From assembly GCF_002563715.1 (NCBI RefSeq), contig NZ_PDJJ01000001.1, positions 1,178,001-1,242,000 on the forward strand: a stretch of DNA of 64,000 bases, written 5' to 3'. Made by a program: the position numbers and the translations under genes. This DNA comes from Isoptericola jiangsuensis. Lineage in GTDB: Bacteria > Actinomycetota > Actinomycetes > Actinomycetales > Cellulomonadaceae. The notes under the pieces are model-generated. The model was not told the DNA's origin. It saw nothing but the letters and a program-made list of their open reading frames with translations, and searched no databases. Each line of letters starts with the position of its first letter. Within the stretch, counting starts at the first letter, position 1. Shown here piece by piece: positions 1-8,100 of the stretch.

Positions 1-218
<218 letters not shown>

Positions 219-231
219 GCCGGGAGCCACG

Positions 232-663
232 ATGTCCGACGACGCCACGGCAGACACGGCGGGTGCCGCGCACCCGCCGGCCCGCGTCGCCGTCACCGAC
301 GCCGCAGCCGGGCTCCTCGCCCGGCTGCGGCGCCGGCACGGCGACCTCATGTTCCACCAGTCCGGAGGCTGCTGCGACGGGTCCAGCCCCATGTGCTACC
401 CCGACGGCGACTTCCTCGTCGGCGACGCCGACGTCCACCTCGGCGACCTGCCCCTGGTCGACCCCGACGACGACGCCGCGTTCACCGTGCCCGTCTGGAT
501 GTCGCGGGCACAGTTCGAGTACTGGAGCCACACGCACCTCACCATCGACGTGGTGCCCGGCCGCGGTGCCGGGTTCAGCGTCGAGGCGCCCGAGGGGGTG
601 CGGTTCCTCATCCGCTCGCGCCTGTTCACCGACGCCGAGGCGGACGCGCTCGCCCTCCGGTAG
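232..663 (+). CDS. DUF779 family protein linked to aldehyde dehydrogenase
   Basis: A 143-residue protein that matches the DUF779 pattern along most of its length: LMFHQSGGCCDGSSPMCYP near residues 39-57, then EYWSHTHLTIDVVPGRG, then the closing EGVRFLIRSRLF. The two adjacent Cys residues plus a third Cys nearby suggest a metal or redox site, but no activity is established for the family that I can name. The ATG has GGGAG about 7 nt upstream and follows the aldehyde dehydrogenase stop by 13 nt, so translation as part of that operon is likely. It may be an accessory factor for the dehydrogenase; that is inference from conserved neighbourhood. Confidence 0.9.
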   Translation: MSDDATADTAGAAHPPARVAVTDAAAGLLARLRRRHGDLMFHQSGGCCDGSSPMCYPDGDFLVGDADVHLGDLPLVDPDDDAAFTVPVWMSRAQFEYWSHTHLTIDVVPGRGAGFSVEAPEGVRFLIRSRLFTDAEADALALR

Positions 664-767
664 GCACGACGGGCGTCGCCGGGGTGCGGGGCGGCCGACG
701 CGTCCGGCCGGTCCGTGGCCCCGACGGGCGGGACAGGGGGGTCTGGGCGCGGCGGGGACGAACAGGT

Positions 768-1793
768 ATGTTCTGGGCCGTGAGCACCGAAGCCGACGCC
801 CTCCCGTCCGTCTCGTCCCTCCCGGCCTGGCTCGTGCCGTCCGTGTACCTGAACTGGTCCACGGACTGGCTGCGCGAGTCCGTCGCCATCGCGACGCGCT
901 CCCGCGAGCACTCGCTGCCCGGCGGACCCGACGGCCCCAAGCGCGGCGACGTCGTCGTCACGGTGCTCGGCGACGCGGGCGTCGTCGCGTCCGTGGAGCT
1001 CATGGGCTCGTCCGACGGCGACTCCTGGGTCACCGACGAGCTGTTCGGCCCCGACCGCCCCATCGTGTGGGCCGACCTGTTCGACGGCGCCGACGCCTAC
1101 ATCGGCTCGTCCGGCTGGCTCCCCGCCGAGCACGCCCGCGCCGTGCTCGACGGCGTCGCCAACCAGTTCCACGACGGCCCCGTGCACACCATCGACCCCG
1201 GCGACTGCGGGTCCGGGCGCACCGCCCCCGACGTCCACGTGCTCCGCATCATCGGCCACCGCGCCGTCACCGGCTGGGCCATGCGCCGCGAGGAGCGCTG
1301 CGCCACCTGCGAGCGGTTCGTCGACGTGCACGAGCTCCACGCGCACGACGACGGCGCCGTCCGCCTCGGCACCACCACCGCCGGCGGCCGCACCCTCGAC
1401 CAGGTCATCCGCGACGTGCACCTCCTGTGCGGGCAGTGCCACGACCTCATGCACGCCCACACCGTGTCCGCGCAGCGCAACCGCCTGCGCCCCCAGTGCC
1501 CCGGCTGCGGCGTGCGCGGCAAGACCAAGCGCATCGTGTGGGGCATGACGTTCTCCGACGACGTCGTCTCCGCCGAGCCCGACGTCGTCTACGGCGGCTT
1601 CGAGGTCCCCGTGCCCGCCCCCGAGTGGTACTGCACGGAGTGCCACGCCAACTTCGGCAGCACCGTCGTCGCGTCCCGCGTGCTCGACGCCCACGGCCCC
1701 GCCGTGCCGCAGCCCGTCACCGGTGCCATCACGCGCGTGAGTGCCGACGAGGCCGCCGACGCCGACCGCTGGGAGCCCGCCGAGGGTCGCTGA
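768..1793 (+). CDS. Zinc-ribbon protein with degenerate HNH-like centre
   Basis: I do not recognise a named family. The protein is about 341 residues. The N-terminal half is acidic and mixed alpha/beta. The C-terminal half has CATC, then HELHAH, then LLCGQCHDLMHAH, which has the spacing of an HNH zinc-finger fold. Two further Cys pairs, CPGC and CTEC, follow and could form a second zinc ribbon. It could therefore bind nucleic acid or be a divergent HNH nuclease; neither is proven. The start is uncertain: ATG at 768 or GTG at 780 are both in frame, and the sequence before them (GGGGAC) slightly favours 768. It stands alone, and its transcript ends at a strong hairpin just past the stop. Confidence 0.75.
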   Translation: MFWAVSTEADALPSVSSLPAWLVPSVYLNWSTDWLRESVAIATRSREHSLPGGPDGPKRGDVVVTVLGDAGVVASVELMGSSDGDSWVTDELFGPDRPIVWADLFDGADAYIGSSGWLPAEHARAVLDGVANQFHDGPVHTIDPGDCGSGRTAPDVHVLRIIGHRAVTGWAMRREERCATCERFVDVHELHAHDDGAVRLGTTTAGGRTLDQVIRDVHLLCGQCHDLMHAHTVSAQRNRLRPQCPGCGVRGKTKRIVWGMTFSDDVVSAEPDVVYGGFEVPVPAPEWYCTECHANFGSTVVASRVLDAHGPAVPQPVTGAITRVSADEAADADRWEPAEGR

Positions 1794-1800
1794 ACTCCCG

Positions 1801-1850
1801 ACGCCGCAGGGCCTCACGCACCCGTCCGGGTGCGTGAGGCCCTGCGGCGT
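1801..1850. terminator. 23-bp perfect hairpin between convergent genes
   Basis: Positions 1801-1823 pair without mismatch to 1828-1850 around a 4-nt GTCC loop. It begins 7 nt after the stop at 1793 and lies before the stop of the leftward HNH gene at 1921, so it can end transcription from both sides. There is no U-tract, which is common for actinobacterial terminators. Confidence 0.85.
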
Positions 1851-1920
1851 TCACGAGGGCTGTGGTCGGGCGTGCGACCGGGACGCGGCGCGCATCGCGC
1901 GACGCTCCGAGGGGGCGCGG

Positions 1921-2400
1921 TCAGGCGGCCGCGAGGGCCCGTGGACGTCTGCGACGCCGGACGACGGCGTGGTCGGCGTCCGGCACGTACGGCGTCACCC
2001 GCAACGGCATCCCTGCCTCCAGGGGCGTCCGGTCCGCCTTGCGGTGGTTGCAGGGCTCGCACGCCGCCACCAGGTTCAGCCACGAGCTGTCCCCGCCGCG
2101 GGACCGCGGCACCACGTGGTCCACCGTCTGCGCCGGACCGCCGCAGTACGCGCACGCGCCGTCCCGCCGCTTCACGCCGTCCTTCGTCACCGAAGGGCGA
2201 CCGCCACCCCGGTACACCCACCGCATCGTCACGTACCGCACCAGCCGCAGGACCCGCGGCATCGGGTAGGGGCCGAACGACGCACCCTCCACGAACTCCT
2301 CCACCACCGCCACCTCCCGCACCAGCATCGTGATGGCGTGCTTCACCGACACCCGGTGCAGCGGCTCGTAGCCGGCGTTGAGGACCAGCACGTCGGCCAC
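1921..2400 (-). CDS. HNH endonuclease, actinobacterial chromosomal type
   Basis: A 159-residue HNH protein. The N-terminus VADVLVLNAGYEPLHRVSVKHAI is the hallmark of a widespread actinobacterial HNH family. The nuclease centre follows as CAYCGG, then VDHVVPRSRGG, then CEPCNHRKAD, giving the paired Cys ligands and the catalytic DH...N...H pattern. The GTG start at 2400 is preceded by GGAAGGAG about 8 nt upstream; longer in-frame extensions beyond it are basic, low-complexity and not credible. Members of this family occur as single chromosomal genes, so a housekeeping DNA-processing role seems more likely than defence, but the actual substrate is unknown. Confidence 0.88.
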   Translation of the reverse strand: MADVLVLNAGYEPLHRVSVKHAITMLVREVAVVEEFVEGASFGPYPMPRVLRLVRYVTMRWVYRGGGRPSVTKDGVKRRDGACAYCGGPAQTVDHVVPRSRGGDSSWLNLVAACEPCNHRKADRTPLEAGMPLRVTPYVPDADHAVVRRRRRPRALAAA

Positions 2401-2660
2401 GGTCCTGCTCCTTCCGGTGGTGCGCCCGACCTGGATGGTCGGTGCGCAGATGGGCGGCTCCTCGTCGGATCGATGAGTAGGGCGGCGGCGATCGCGCAGC
2501 AACCGCCGGACGGGCGCCCATGTGACGTCCGTCACGACGAAACTAGAGGTGAGATGCGGGGAAGTCCAGCATTTTCGTCCCGACGGACGTCGCGCCCGCG
2601 TCACCCGGGGTCGAAATCGCCTGTTTCGCACCTTTCCGCGTGCGTCGGCGGGCCGGTCCG
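2401..2660. other. Upstream region of the HNH gene, no further gene seen
   Basis: About 260 bp between the HNH start and the first repeat array. It is locally less GC-rich around 2520-2580 and should hold the leftward HNH promoter. A short inverted repeat GTGAC-GTCC-GTCAC lies near 2520-2540. I see no convincing coding sequence; the frames open here lack start signals and recognisable protein. Confidence 0.5.
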
Positions 2661-2760
2661 CGACTCAGCGCACATCCCGCCGAGTCAGCGCGGCGGTGCG
2701 CGAGTCAGCGCAGATCCCGGTGAGTCAGCGCGGACCCTGTCGAGTCAGCGCAGGCCGAGC
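2661..2760 (-). repeat. Array 1: five 20-bp repeats with GCGCTGACTCG core
   Basis: Units start at 2661, 2681, 2701, 2721 and 2741, exactly 20 bp apart. On the plus strand each contains CGAGTCAGCGC or a one-base variant, followed by about 9 variable bases. Read on the minus strand the core is GCGCTGACTCG, the same as arrays 2 and 3. No sixth unit exists on either side. The last unit contains the zorD stop codon at 2745-2747, so the array invades the 3' end of the gene. Confidence 0.9.
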
Positions 2761-5700
2761 GCTCGTGCGACCTCGTCCTCGGAGACGGTCTCGGGGACGA
2801 CGACGGCACCGGAGAGTGCCGTTTTGCTCCGCAGGAGACGGTCCAGGTTGACGTCGAACGACTCGACGTCGGGGTGCAGCGCCATCGGGTAGTAGACGTG
2901 CACGGGGCGCGTCTGGCCGATGCGGTAGACGCGGTCGGTGGCCTGAGCCTCCTTCGCGGGATTCCAGTGCCGCTCGAGGTGGATGGCGTGGTTGGCCCCG
3001 ACGACGGTGAGTCCGACGCCGACGGCCAGTGGCGACATGATGATGACGCCGAACCCGGACCGGGCTTCGAACCGGCGGATCCGCTTCACCCGTGAATCGC
3101 TCGATCCTGTCGCCGGTGTGTCTCCGTTGACGACGTCGACGGGGACGCCGTAGCGCTCCCGGAGCCAAGTGGCCAGGGCGCGCTGCATCGCCTTGGTGCG
3201 CACGAACACGATCGCCTTCTCGTCGGCCGCACGGATCCTGTCCAGGATCGGTGTGACGGCCATGGCGGTGCGGGCGGACTGCGCGAGCGCGTCCGACGAT
3301 GCCAGGAGGTCGTCGTGCACGAGGCCGGGGTGCAGACAGACCTGACCCAGGTCGTGCAGAGCGCCGAGCATGGCGCCCTTCTTGCCGGCTCCGGCCCGAT
3401 AGCGGGCGACGGCATCGTCGTACGCCTGCCGCTGGGCCTGCGGCATCAGGGCGGCGTGCTCTCCGCCGTCGTGCACGTGCTTGGCGGGCAGGTCGGTGAG
3501 GTGATCCTCCTTGACGCGGCGCAGCATGAAGGGGCCGACCGTCTCCCGCAGGGCCCGGCCGAGCTCGCCCTTTCGCTCACCCGCGGCCTCGTTCATCGGG
3601 GCCTCCCACCGCTCGCGGAACTGCGGCCAGGTGCCGAGGAGGCCCGGCTGCGCGAGGTCGAGCATGCTCCAGAAGTCGCGCAGGGAGTTCTCGACGGGTG
3701 TCCCTGTGGCCGCGAGCTTGAACCGCGCGCGCAGGGCCTTGGCTGCACGGGTGCGCAGGATGTCGGGGTTCTTGACGTTCTGAGCCTCGTCGAAGACGAC
3801 GACGCCCCAGTCCGCCTGGGACAGCGACACCTGGTAGCGCGCGACCGTGTCGTACGTGGTCAGCACGAGCCTGCCGGGTCGGTCCAGCCGGGATTCGCCG
3901 TACTGCGCCCCGACCCGCAGCAGCATGAGCCCAGGCAGCAGGTCGTCCCGGACCATGCCGCGGTCGTCGAGCTGGTCCTCTGCGACGGCGGACTCCTTGC
4001 CCTTGCCCGTCCGGAAGTCGGTCACGCCCTCGCCCTGGAGGACCACGACGTCGTCGAACGGGCCGGCGGGGGAGCCGAAGACGGCCTCGATCTCCCGCAG
4101 CCAGTTCTCCAGCAGGGCGACAGGCATGACAGCCAGGTGCGGGCGGGGGTCGAGCCCGCGCTCACGCTCCGACCGAACGGTCTCGCCGAGGGCGGCAAGG
4201 GTCATGAACGTCTTGCCGAGGCCCATGTCGTCGGCGAGCAGTGCGCCTCGGATGCGGGCGGGGTCGTGGTCCGCGCCGTCGAGCGACGCCTGCATGAGGC
4301 GCGTCATCCACTCGATGCCCTCGACCTGGTGCGGGAACGGCGAGAACTTCAGACCCGCGTGGTCGATCGGGCGGTCGGGTGCGGCGGCGTCGGCTGCTGC
4401 GCGGAGGCGGTCGGCCAGCTCGTGGGCGTCGTCGAGCTCCCACCCGACCTGGACCTGGGGGCCGGTGGGCGACGCCTCGGTCACCGTGTCGTCATGCTCG
4501 TCGCCGGGCGTCACCCCGAGTTCCTCCAGGCGGCGTCGGGCCTGTTCCTGACACTCGCGGACGCGGTCCCGGTCGGAGATGTCGACGAGGTGGTCGCCGA
4601 TCGGGACGACGTCGGCGTCGTGCTCCCAGGCGTTCTGGATCTGTGCGTCGATCTCGTCGTGCTCGGCCAAGGACTGCGGACGTTCGACGAGCACCTCGGG
4701 GGCGGTGGCGCCGTGCTCGTCCGAGATCCACCGCGGCCCCTGCTGCGTGGCCTGGGCGAAGCTCACGGGCGCGATCCGGCCGAGCCCTGCCACCAACCAG
4801 GCGAACGTCATCTCGACGTCCACCTTCGCAGGGTCGAGGAACGAGCCGGGCGCCTCGAGGAACTGACGAACCTGCTCCTTCGGGATGCTGCGCCGGCGCT
4901 GGACCTCACGGACACCCTCGAGCTGCTCGCGCTCGAGCAGCACCAGGTCCTTCGCGACCCGCAGCACACCGCCATCGGCATCAGGATCCGACGGGAGCTG
5001 GTGCCAGCGCTGGTCGAGGGCATCCGGGTGGAGCCCGTCCCCGAGGTTCGGTGTCAGTCGCAGCGACCCGTCCGGCTGCGGGGAGACGGTCACACCGACC
5101 TTTCCCGGTTCGACCGTGGTGAAGCGGTCGAAGTGGTGCAACGTCAGCGAGAAGGTCGGGTCTGCGACGGCGGACCCGCCGTGCTCGGCCATCCGCTGGG
5201 CCCCCTGGAGCTCGGCGACCAGACGCATGTTGTGCGCCTCGGACCGATGCCCGACGGGGACGGACGAATGACGTTCGACGGCGCGCAGCGCACGCAGCGC
5301 CGGCGGGCTGAGCCGGAACGTCCGCTCGTAGGGCGCCATCCCCACGGTCAGGAGCGCACCGCTCCGGCGGTACGCCTCGTCGTACTTGTCGAGGCGGACC
5401 GCGAGGTCGACCGCGAAGTCCGGACGCACCGTCGTCCCCGCGATCGCGGTCCCCAGGCGGCCCGCGAACCGGGCGGGGAGTCCCAGGATCCGGGCCTCGT
5501 CGTCGTCGAGCCGGGCGAGGTCGTCCGCCGTCACCTCGAAGCCGAGGTCGGTCGCCCGCGCCCTGCCCTCGTCGGCCAGCGCGTCCAGGACGAGGAACTG
5601 TCGGGTGATACCGACGTGCGCCTCGCCGTCGAAGAGCGCGCGCAGGCGGTCCGGCGTCGTGGTGAAGGTCGTGACGTCGCCGTGAACGACATCGAAAGCG

Positions 5701-5768
5701 GGTGCAGCGCCCGAGGCAGGGTCCGGTCGCGTCGCGGGAGCGCGGCGGAGAAGGTCGCGGAGCCTCAT
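2745..5768 (-). CDS. zorD: ZorD, SNF2-type helicase of type I Zorya
   Basis: A 1007-residue Swi2/Snf2 ATPase, the effector of the Zorya anti-phage system. The N-terminal half, about 480 residues, has no recognisable motif. The helicase core follows: LADDMGLGKT (Walker A, near residue 515), FDEAQ (motif II, near 660), ATGTP (motif III) and ATDRVYRIGQTRP (motif VI, near 946). The DEAQ rather than DEAH box suits this family. The ATG overlaps the zorC stop by 4 nt, so translation is coupled. In studied Zorya systems ZorD is recruited after the membrane motor senses phage infection and attacks invading DNA. The stop codon lies inside a 20-bp repeat unit. Confidence 0.93.
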   Translation of the reverse strand: MRLRDLLRRAPATRPDPASGAAPAFDVVHGDVTTFTTTPDRLRALFDGEAHVGITRQFLVLDALADEGRARATDLGFEVTADDLARLDDDEARILGLPARFAGRLGTAIAGTTVRPDFAVDLAVRLDKYDEAYRRSGALLTVGMAPYERTFRLSPPALRALRAVERHSSVPVGHRSEAHNMRLVAELQGAQRMAEHGGSAVADPTFSLTLHHFDRFTTVEPGKVGVTVSPQPDGSLRLTPNLGDGLHPDALDQRWHQLPSDPDADGGVLRVAKDLVLLEREQLEGVREVQRRRSIPKEQVRQFLEAPGSFLDPAKVDVEMTFAWLVAGLGRIAPVSFAQATQQGPRWISDEHGATAPEVLVERPQSLAEHDEIDAQIQNAWEHDADVVPIGDHLVDISDRDRVRECQEQARRRLEELGVTPGDEHDDTVTEASPTGPQVQVGWELDDAHELADRLRAAADAAAPDRPIDHAGLKFSPFPHQVEGIEWMTRLMQASLDGADHDPARIRGALLADDMGLGKTFMTLAALGETVRSERERGLDPRPHLAVMPVALLENWLREIEAVFGSPAGPFDDVVVLQGEGVTDFRTGKGKESAVAEDQLDDRGMVRDDLLPGLMLLRVGAQYGESRLDRPGRLVLTTYDTVARYQVSLSQADWGVVVFDEAQNVKNPDILRTRAAKALRARFKLAATGTPVENSLRDFWSMLDLAQPGLLGTWPQFRERWEAPMNEAAGERKGELGRALRETVGPFMLRRVKEDHLTDLPAKHVHDGGEHAALMPQAQRQAYDDAVARYRAGAGKKGAMLGALHDLGQVCLHPGLVHDDLLASSDALAQSARTAMAVTPILDRIRAADEKAIVFVRTKAMQRALATWLRERYGVPVDVVNGDTPATGSSDSRVKRIRRFEARSGFGVIIMSPLAVGVGLTVVGANHAIHLERHWNPAKEAQATDRVYRIGQTRPVHVYYPMALHPDVESFDVNLDRLLRSKTALSGAVVVPETVSEDEVARALGLR

Positions 5769-7282
5769 CGGCGCCTCCAAAGGGGCGCGGCCGGTGCGCG
5801 GCCGGCGCGGCGGCGGACGAGCGAGGTCAGGTCGTCGTCCGTGAGCAGCTTCGACTCCTCCAGCGTGATCCCACGTTCCCGGAGGAAGTCGAGAGCGCCG
5901 CGAACCCAGCCGCCGCTCGCGTCGTGGGTCCAGGCCGCGTAGGAGTCGGCACCGTCCGGGTGTCTGTTCCGGTGGATCGAGGGGATCACGTTGATGAGCT
6001 GGTGCCGGGTGTAGCCACGATTTCGAGGTTCGGCGAGCTCTGGTCCCGGCGGTCCCATGTAGACGTGCAGGCGGAAGCTGTGGGATCCCTCCACCAGGTG
6101 GAAGTCGCCGCAGTCGACCATGACGACGGCGGTGTCCTTCGCCTGGTCGACGAATCGCGGTGCGTCGAGGAGGCTGACGTTCGTCACGCGGCGGACCGTG
6201 GCGCGGATGTCGTCGCCGAGGATCAGCCGGGCGTTGCGGACCAGACCGGACTCGTACAGCCCGAGCAGGAAGCGCTGCCGGCGCGGGAACATGCGCTGGA
6301 GGCTGTCGTTGCCGCTCTCCTCCCCGTAGAGCTGGACGGCGTCGAGGAACGCCCGCAGATCGGCTCCGGACATCCACCGCACGGCTCGTGCGCGCAGGTC
6401 GGGGTCGACATGACCCCACCATTCGTGCCAGGTCGTGCTCTGCTCGTGTCGCGGGTCCCCGCCGATCGCGAGGGCAGCATCGACCCACTGGCCGCTGGGG
6501 ACGACGTCCGGCTTGTCGCACAGTGCCGACAGCACGGCGATGCCGAACCGACGGTCCTCGGAGTCGCGCCGGAGCCGGGTCGCCCGACCTGTGGCGTCGG
6601 TGAGGAACGGGTGACCCTCGACCGAGGCGTCGGCGCTCGCGATGAGGGCGAGGTAGTACTCGTCGCGCAGCACCTGGGCGTATCGACCCTGGTCGTCGCC
6701 GCACAGCGCGCGCGCCGTCGGGTCGTCCTCGAGTCGCCGCCCCTGCGCGATCAGCTCGCGTGCCAGGAGCCGAGGTCCGTCGGCCGCGGCGACGAGGTGG
6801 GGCGAGGTCCTGAGGACCTCGACGACGTCGGCCTGGTCCCGGGTGCGGCACCCGCTCACTGCGCGCGCTACCGCCTGCCGAGCGGCCTCGAAGCGTCCGC
6901 CCTCCCAGTCGTCGAGCTCGTCGTAGTAGGTCAGGAGGGCTGAGACGAGCGAGTGTGCCGTGCCGCGGGACACGGCGCCCGACGCGGCGACCGCGCCGAG
7001 CACGGCTGGTGTCATGGAGCGTTGGGCCGTGCGGCGGTCGGTCGCCCAGATCTCGGCCACCGCGCGGGCGAAGAGTCGTCCGTGGAGCCGCTCCCGGACC
7101 GTGGCGGTGTCGCGGGCCTCCAGGAGGCGCCGAGCCTCGACCAGGACCGGCGGAAAGCGGTGACCGGTTCCGGCGGTCCGCCGGATCGTCTCGGCCCGGT
7201 CGGCGAGCGCGTCCCAGACGTCGAGCTCGCGGTCCGGCCACGCGTCGCCGGCCACGACGGGGGGCGGGAGGACCAGTGTCAC
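5765..7282 (-). CDS. zorC: ZorC, EH-signature protein of type I Zorya
   Basis: About 505 residues, no membrane segment. The central part (around residues 250-400) carries the pattern of the EH_Signature domain that defines ZorC: a helical stretch rich in E, H and W, then ESGNDSLQRMFPRRQRFLLGLYE... and RNARLILGDDI. The GTG at 7282 overlaps the zorB stop as GTGA, and the gene's stop overlaps the zorD start as ATGA, so all four genes are coupled. Longer upstream readings in this frame are the antisense of zorB and not real. ZorC is proposed to bind DNA and link the ZorAB membrane complex to ZorD. Assignment rests on domain pattern plus position between zorB and zorD. Confidence 0.88.
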   Translation of the reverse strand: MTLVLPPPVVAGDAWPDRELDVWDALADRAETIRRTAGTGHRFPPVLVEARRLLEARDTATVRERLHGRLFARAVAEIWATDRRTAQRSMTPAVLGAVAASGAVSRGTAHSLVSALLTYYDELDDWEGGRFEAARQAVARAVSGCRTRDQADVVEVLRTSPHLVAAADGPRLLARELIAQGRRLEDDPTARALCGDDQGRYAQVLRDEYYLALIASADASVEGHPFLTDATGRATRLRRDSEDRRFGIAVLSALCDKPDVVPSGQWVDAALAIGGDPRHEQSTTWHEWWGHVDPDLRARAVRWMSGADLRAFLDAVQLYGEESGNDSLQRMFPRRQRFLLGLYESGLVRNARLILGDDIRATVRRVTNVSLLDAPRFVDQAKDTAVVMVDCGDFHLVEGSHSFRLHVYMGPPGPELAEPRNRGYTRHQLINVIPSIHRNRHPDGADSYAAWTHDASGGWVRGALDFLRERGITLEESKLLTDDDLTSLVRRRAGRAPAAPLWRRR

Positions 7283-8100
7283 GAGTCGGACCCGGCGGCC
7301 GATGCACCGATCGAACCGTCGACGATGTCGGCGAGCTCGTCGGCCGTCGGCCCCTTGACCGTGAAGCGGATGTCGATGCGCCGGTTGGCGGCCATCTGCT
7401 GCTCGGACGCCTGGGAGATCTCGACGGGACGGGAGTCGGCGTAGCCAGACACGGAGAAGACGGGTTGACCGTCTTCCCGCAGCAGGGCGGTGAGTGCGGT
7501 GCGTGGCGGGAGCTCCTCCTCCCAGAGTCGCCACAGCGAGATGGCCCGGAAGGTGGACAGGCCCCAGTTGCCGGTGCCCTCGAGTCCGCTGAACGCCTCG
7601 CTGTCGGTGTGACCCTCGACGAAGACGGTGTCGAGCGCCTCGAACCGTCGGTCCTGGCGGACGGTCTCGGAGATGACGGTGCCGATGGTCAGGGCGACGC
7701 CCCGATGCGCGTCGTGGATCTCGTACGACCCGGAGTCGAAGCCGAGGGCGGAGGTCGGGATGTGCAGGACGGCAGCGTCCTCACTGATCTCGACGGCGAT
7801 TCCCCGGCCCTTCAGCTCGGTGGAGATCTCGCGGACCAGGGCGGAACGGATCTCTTCGCGTTCGCTGAGGGTCGCGACCTGGGTCTCCAGCCGGTCGCGC
7901 TGCGTGGCGAAGAGCGACTCCGCTTCCTGGGCCTCGGCCTGCTGCGCGACGAGCTCCTGCTGCTTGTAGGTCAGGGACAGCACGAGCAGCACGACGGCAA
8001 GGAGGAAGACGAGCAGGAGCGCCGACATCAGGTCGGAGAAGGAGATCCAGTGCGACGAGTCCTCGTGGGACGGTTCGCGGTTCCGCGTGGGCCGGCTCAT
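7279..8100 (-). CDS. zorB: ZorB, MotB/OmpA-like stator subunit of Zorya
   Basis: 273 residues. A short cytoplasmic N-terminus is followed by one membrane helix (residues 24-43) led by ISFSDLMSALLLVFLL; Asp23 sits where MotB-type stators carry their proton-binding aspartate. A coiled stretch follows, then a C-terminal OmpA/MotB peptidoglycan-binding domain with VEGHTDSEAFSG, NWGLSTFRA and NRRIDIRF. This is the standard Zorya ZorB layout. It would anchor the ion-driven ZorAB motor to the wall. The ATG overlaps the zorA stop (ATGA) and the stop overlaps zorC (GTGA). Confidence 0.94.
   Translation of the reverse strand: MSRPTRNREPSHEDSSHWISFSDLMSALLLVFLLAVVLLVLSLTYKQQELVAQQAEAQEAESLFATQRDRLETQVATLSEREEIRSALVREISTELKGRGIAVEISEDAAVLHIPTSALGFDSGSYEIHDAHRGVALTIGTVISETVRQDRRFEALDTVFVEGHTDSEAFSGLEGTGNWGLSTFRAISLWRLWEEELPPRTALTALLREDGQPVFSVSGYADSRPVEISQASEQQMAANRRIDIRFTVKGPTADELADIVDGSIGASAAGSDS

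Noticed and set aside
3315-5942. Long 875-residue frame opposite zorD
   Set aside because: It is the antisense of a clear helicase gene in GC-rich DNA, has no recognisable domain and has biased composition.
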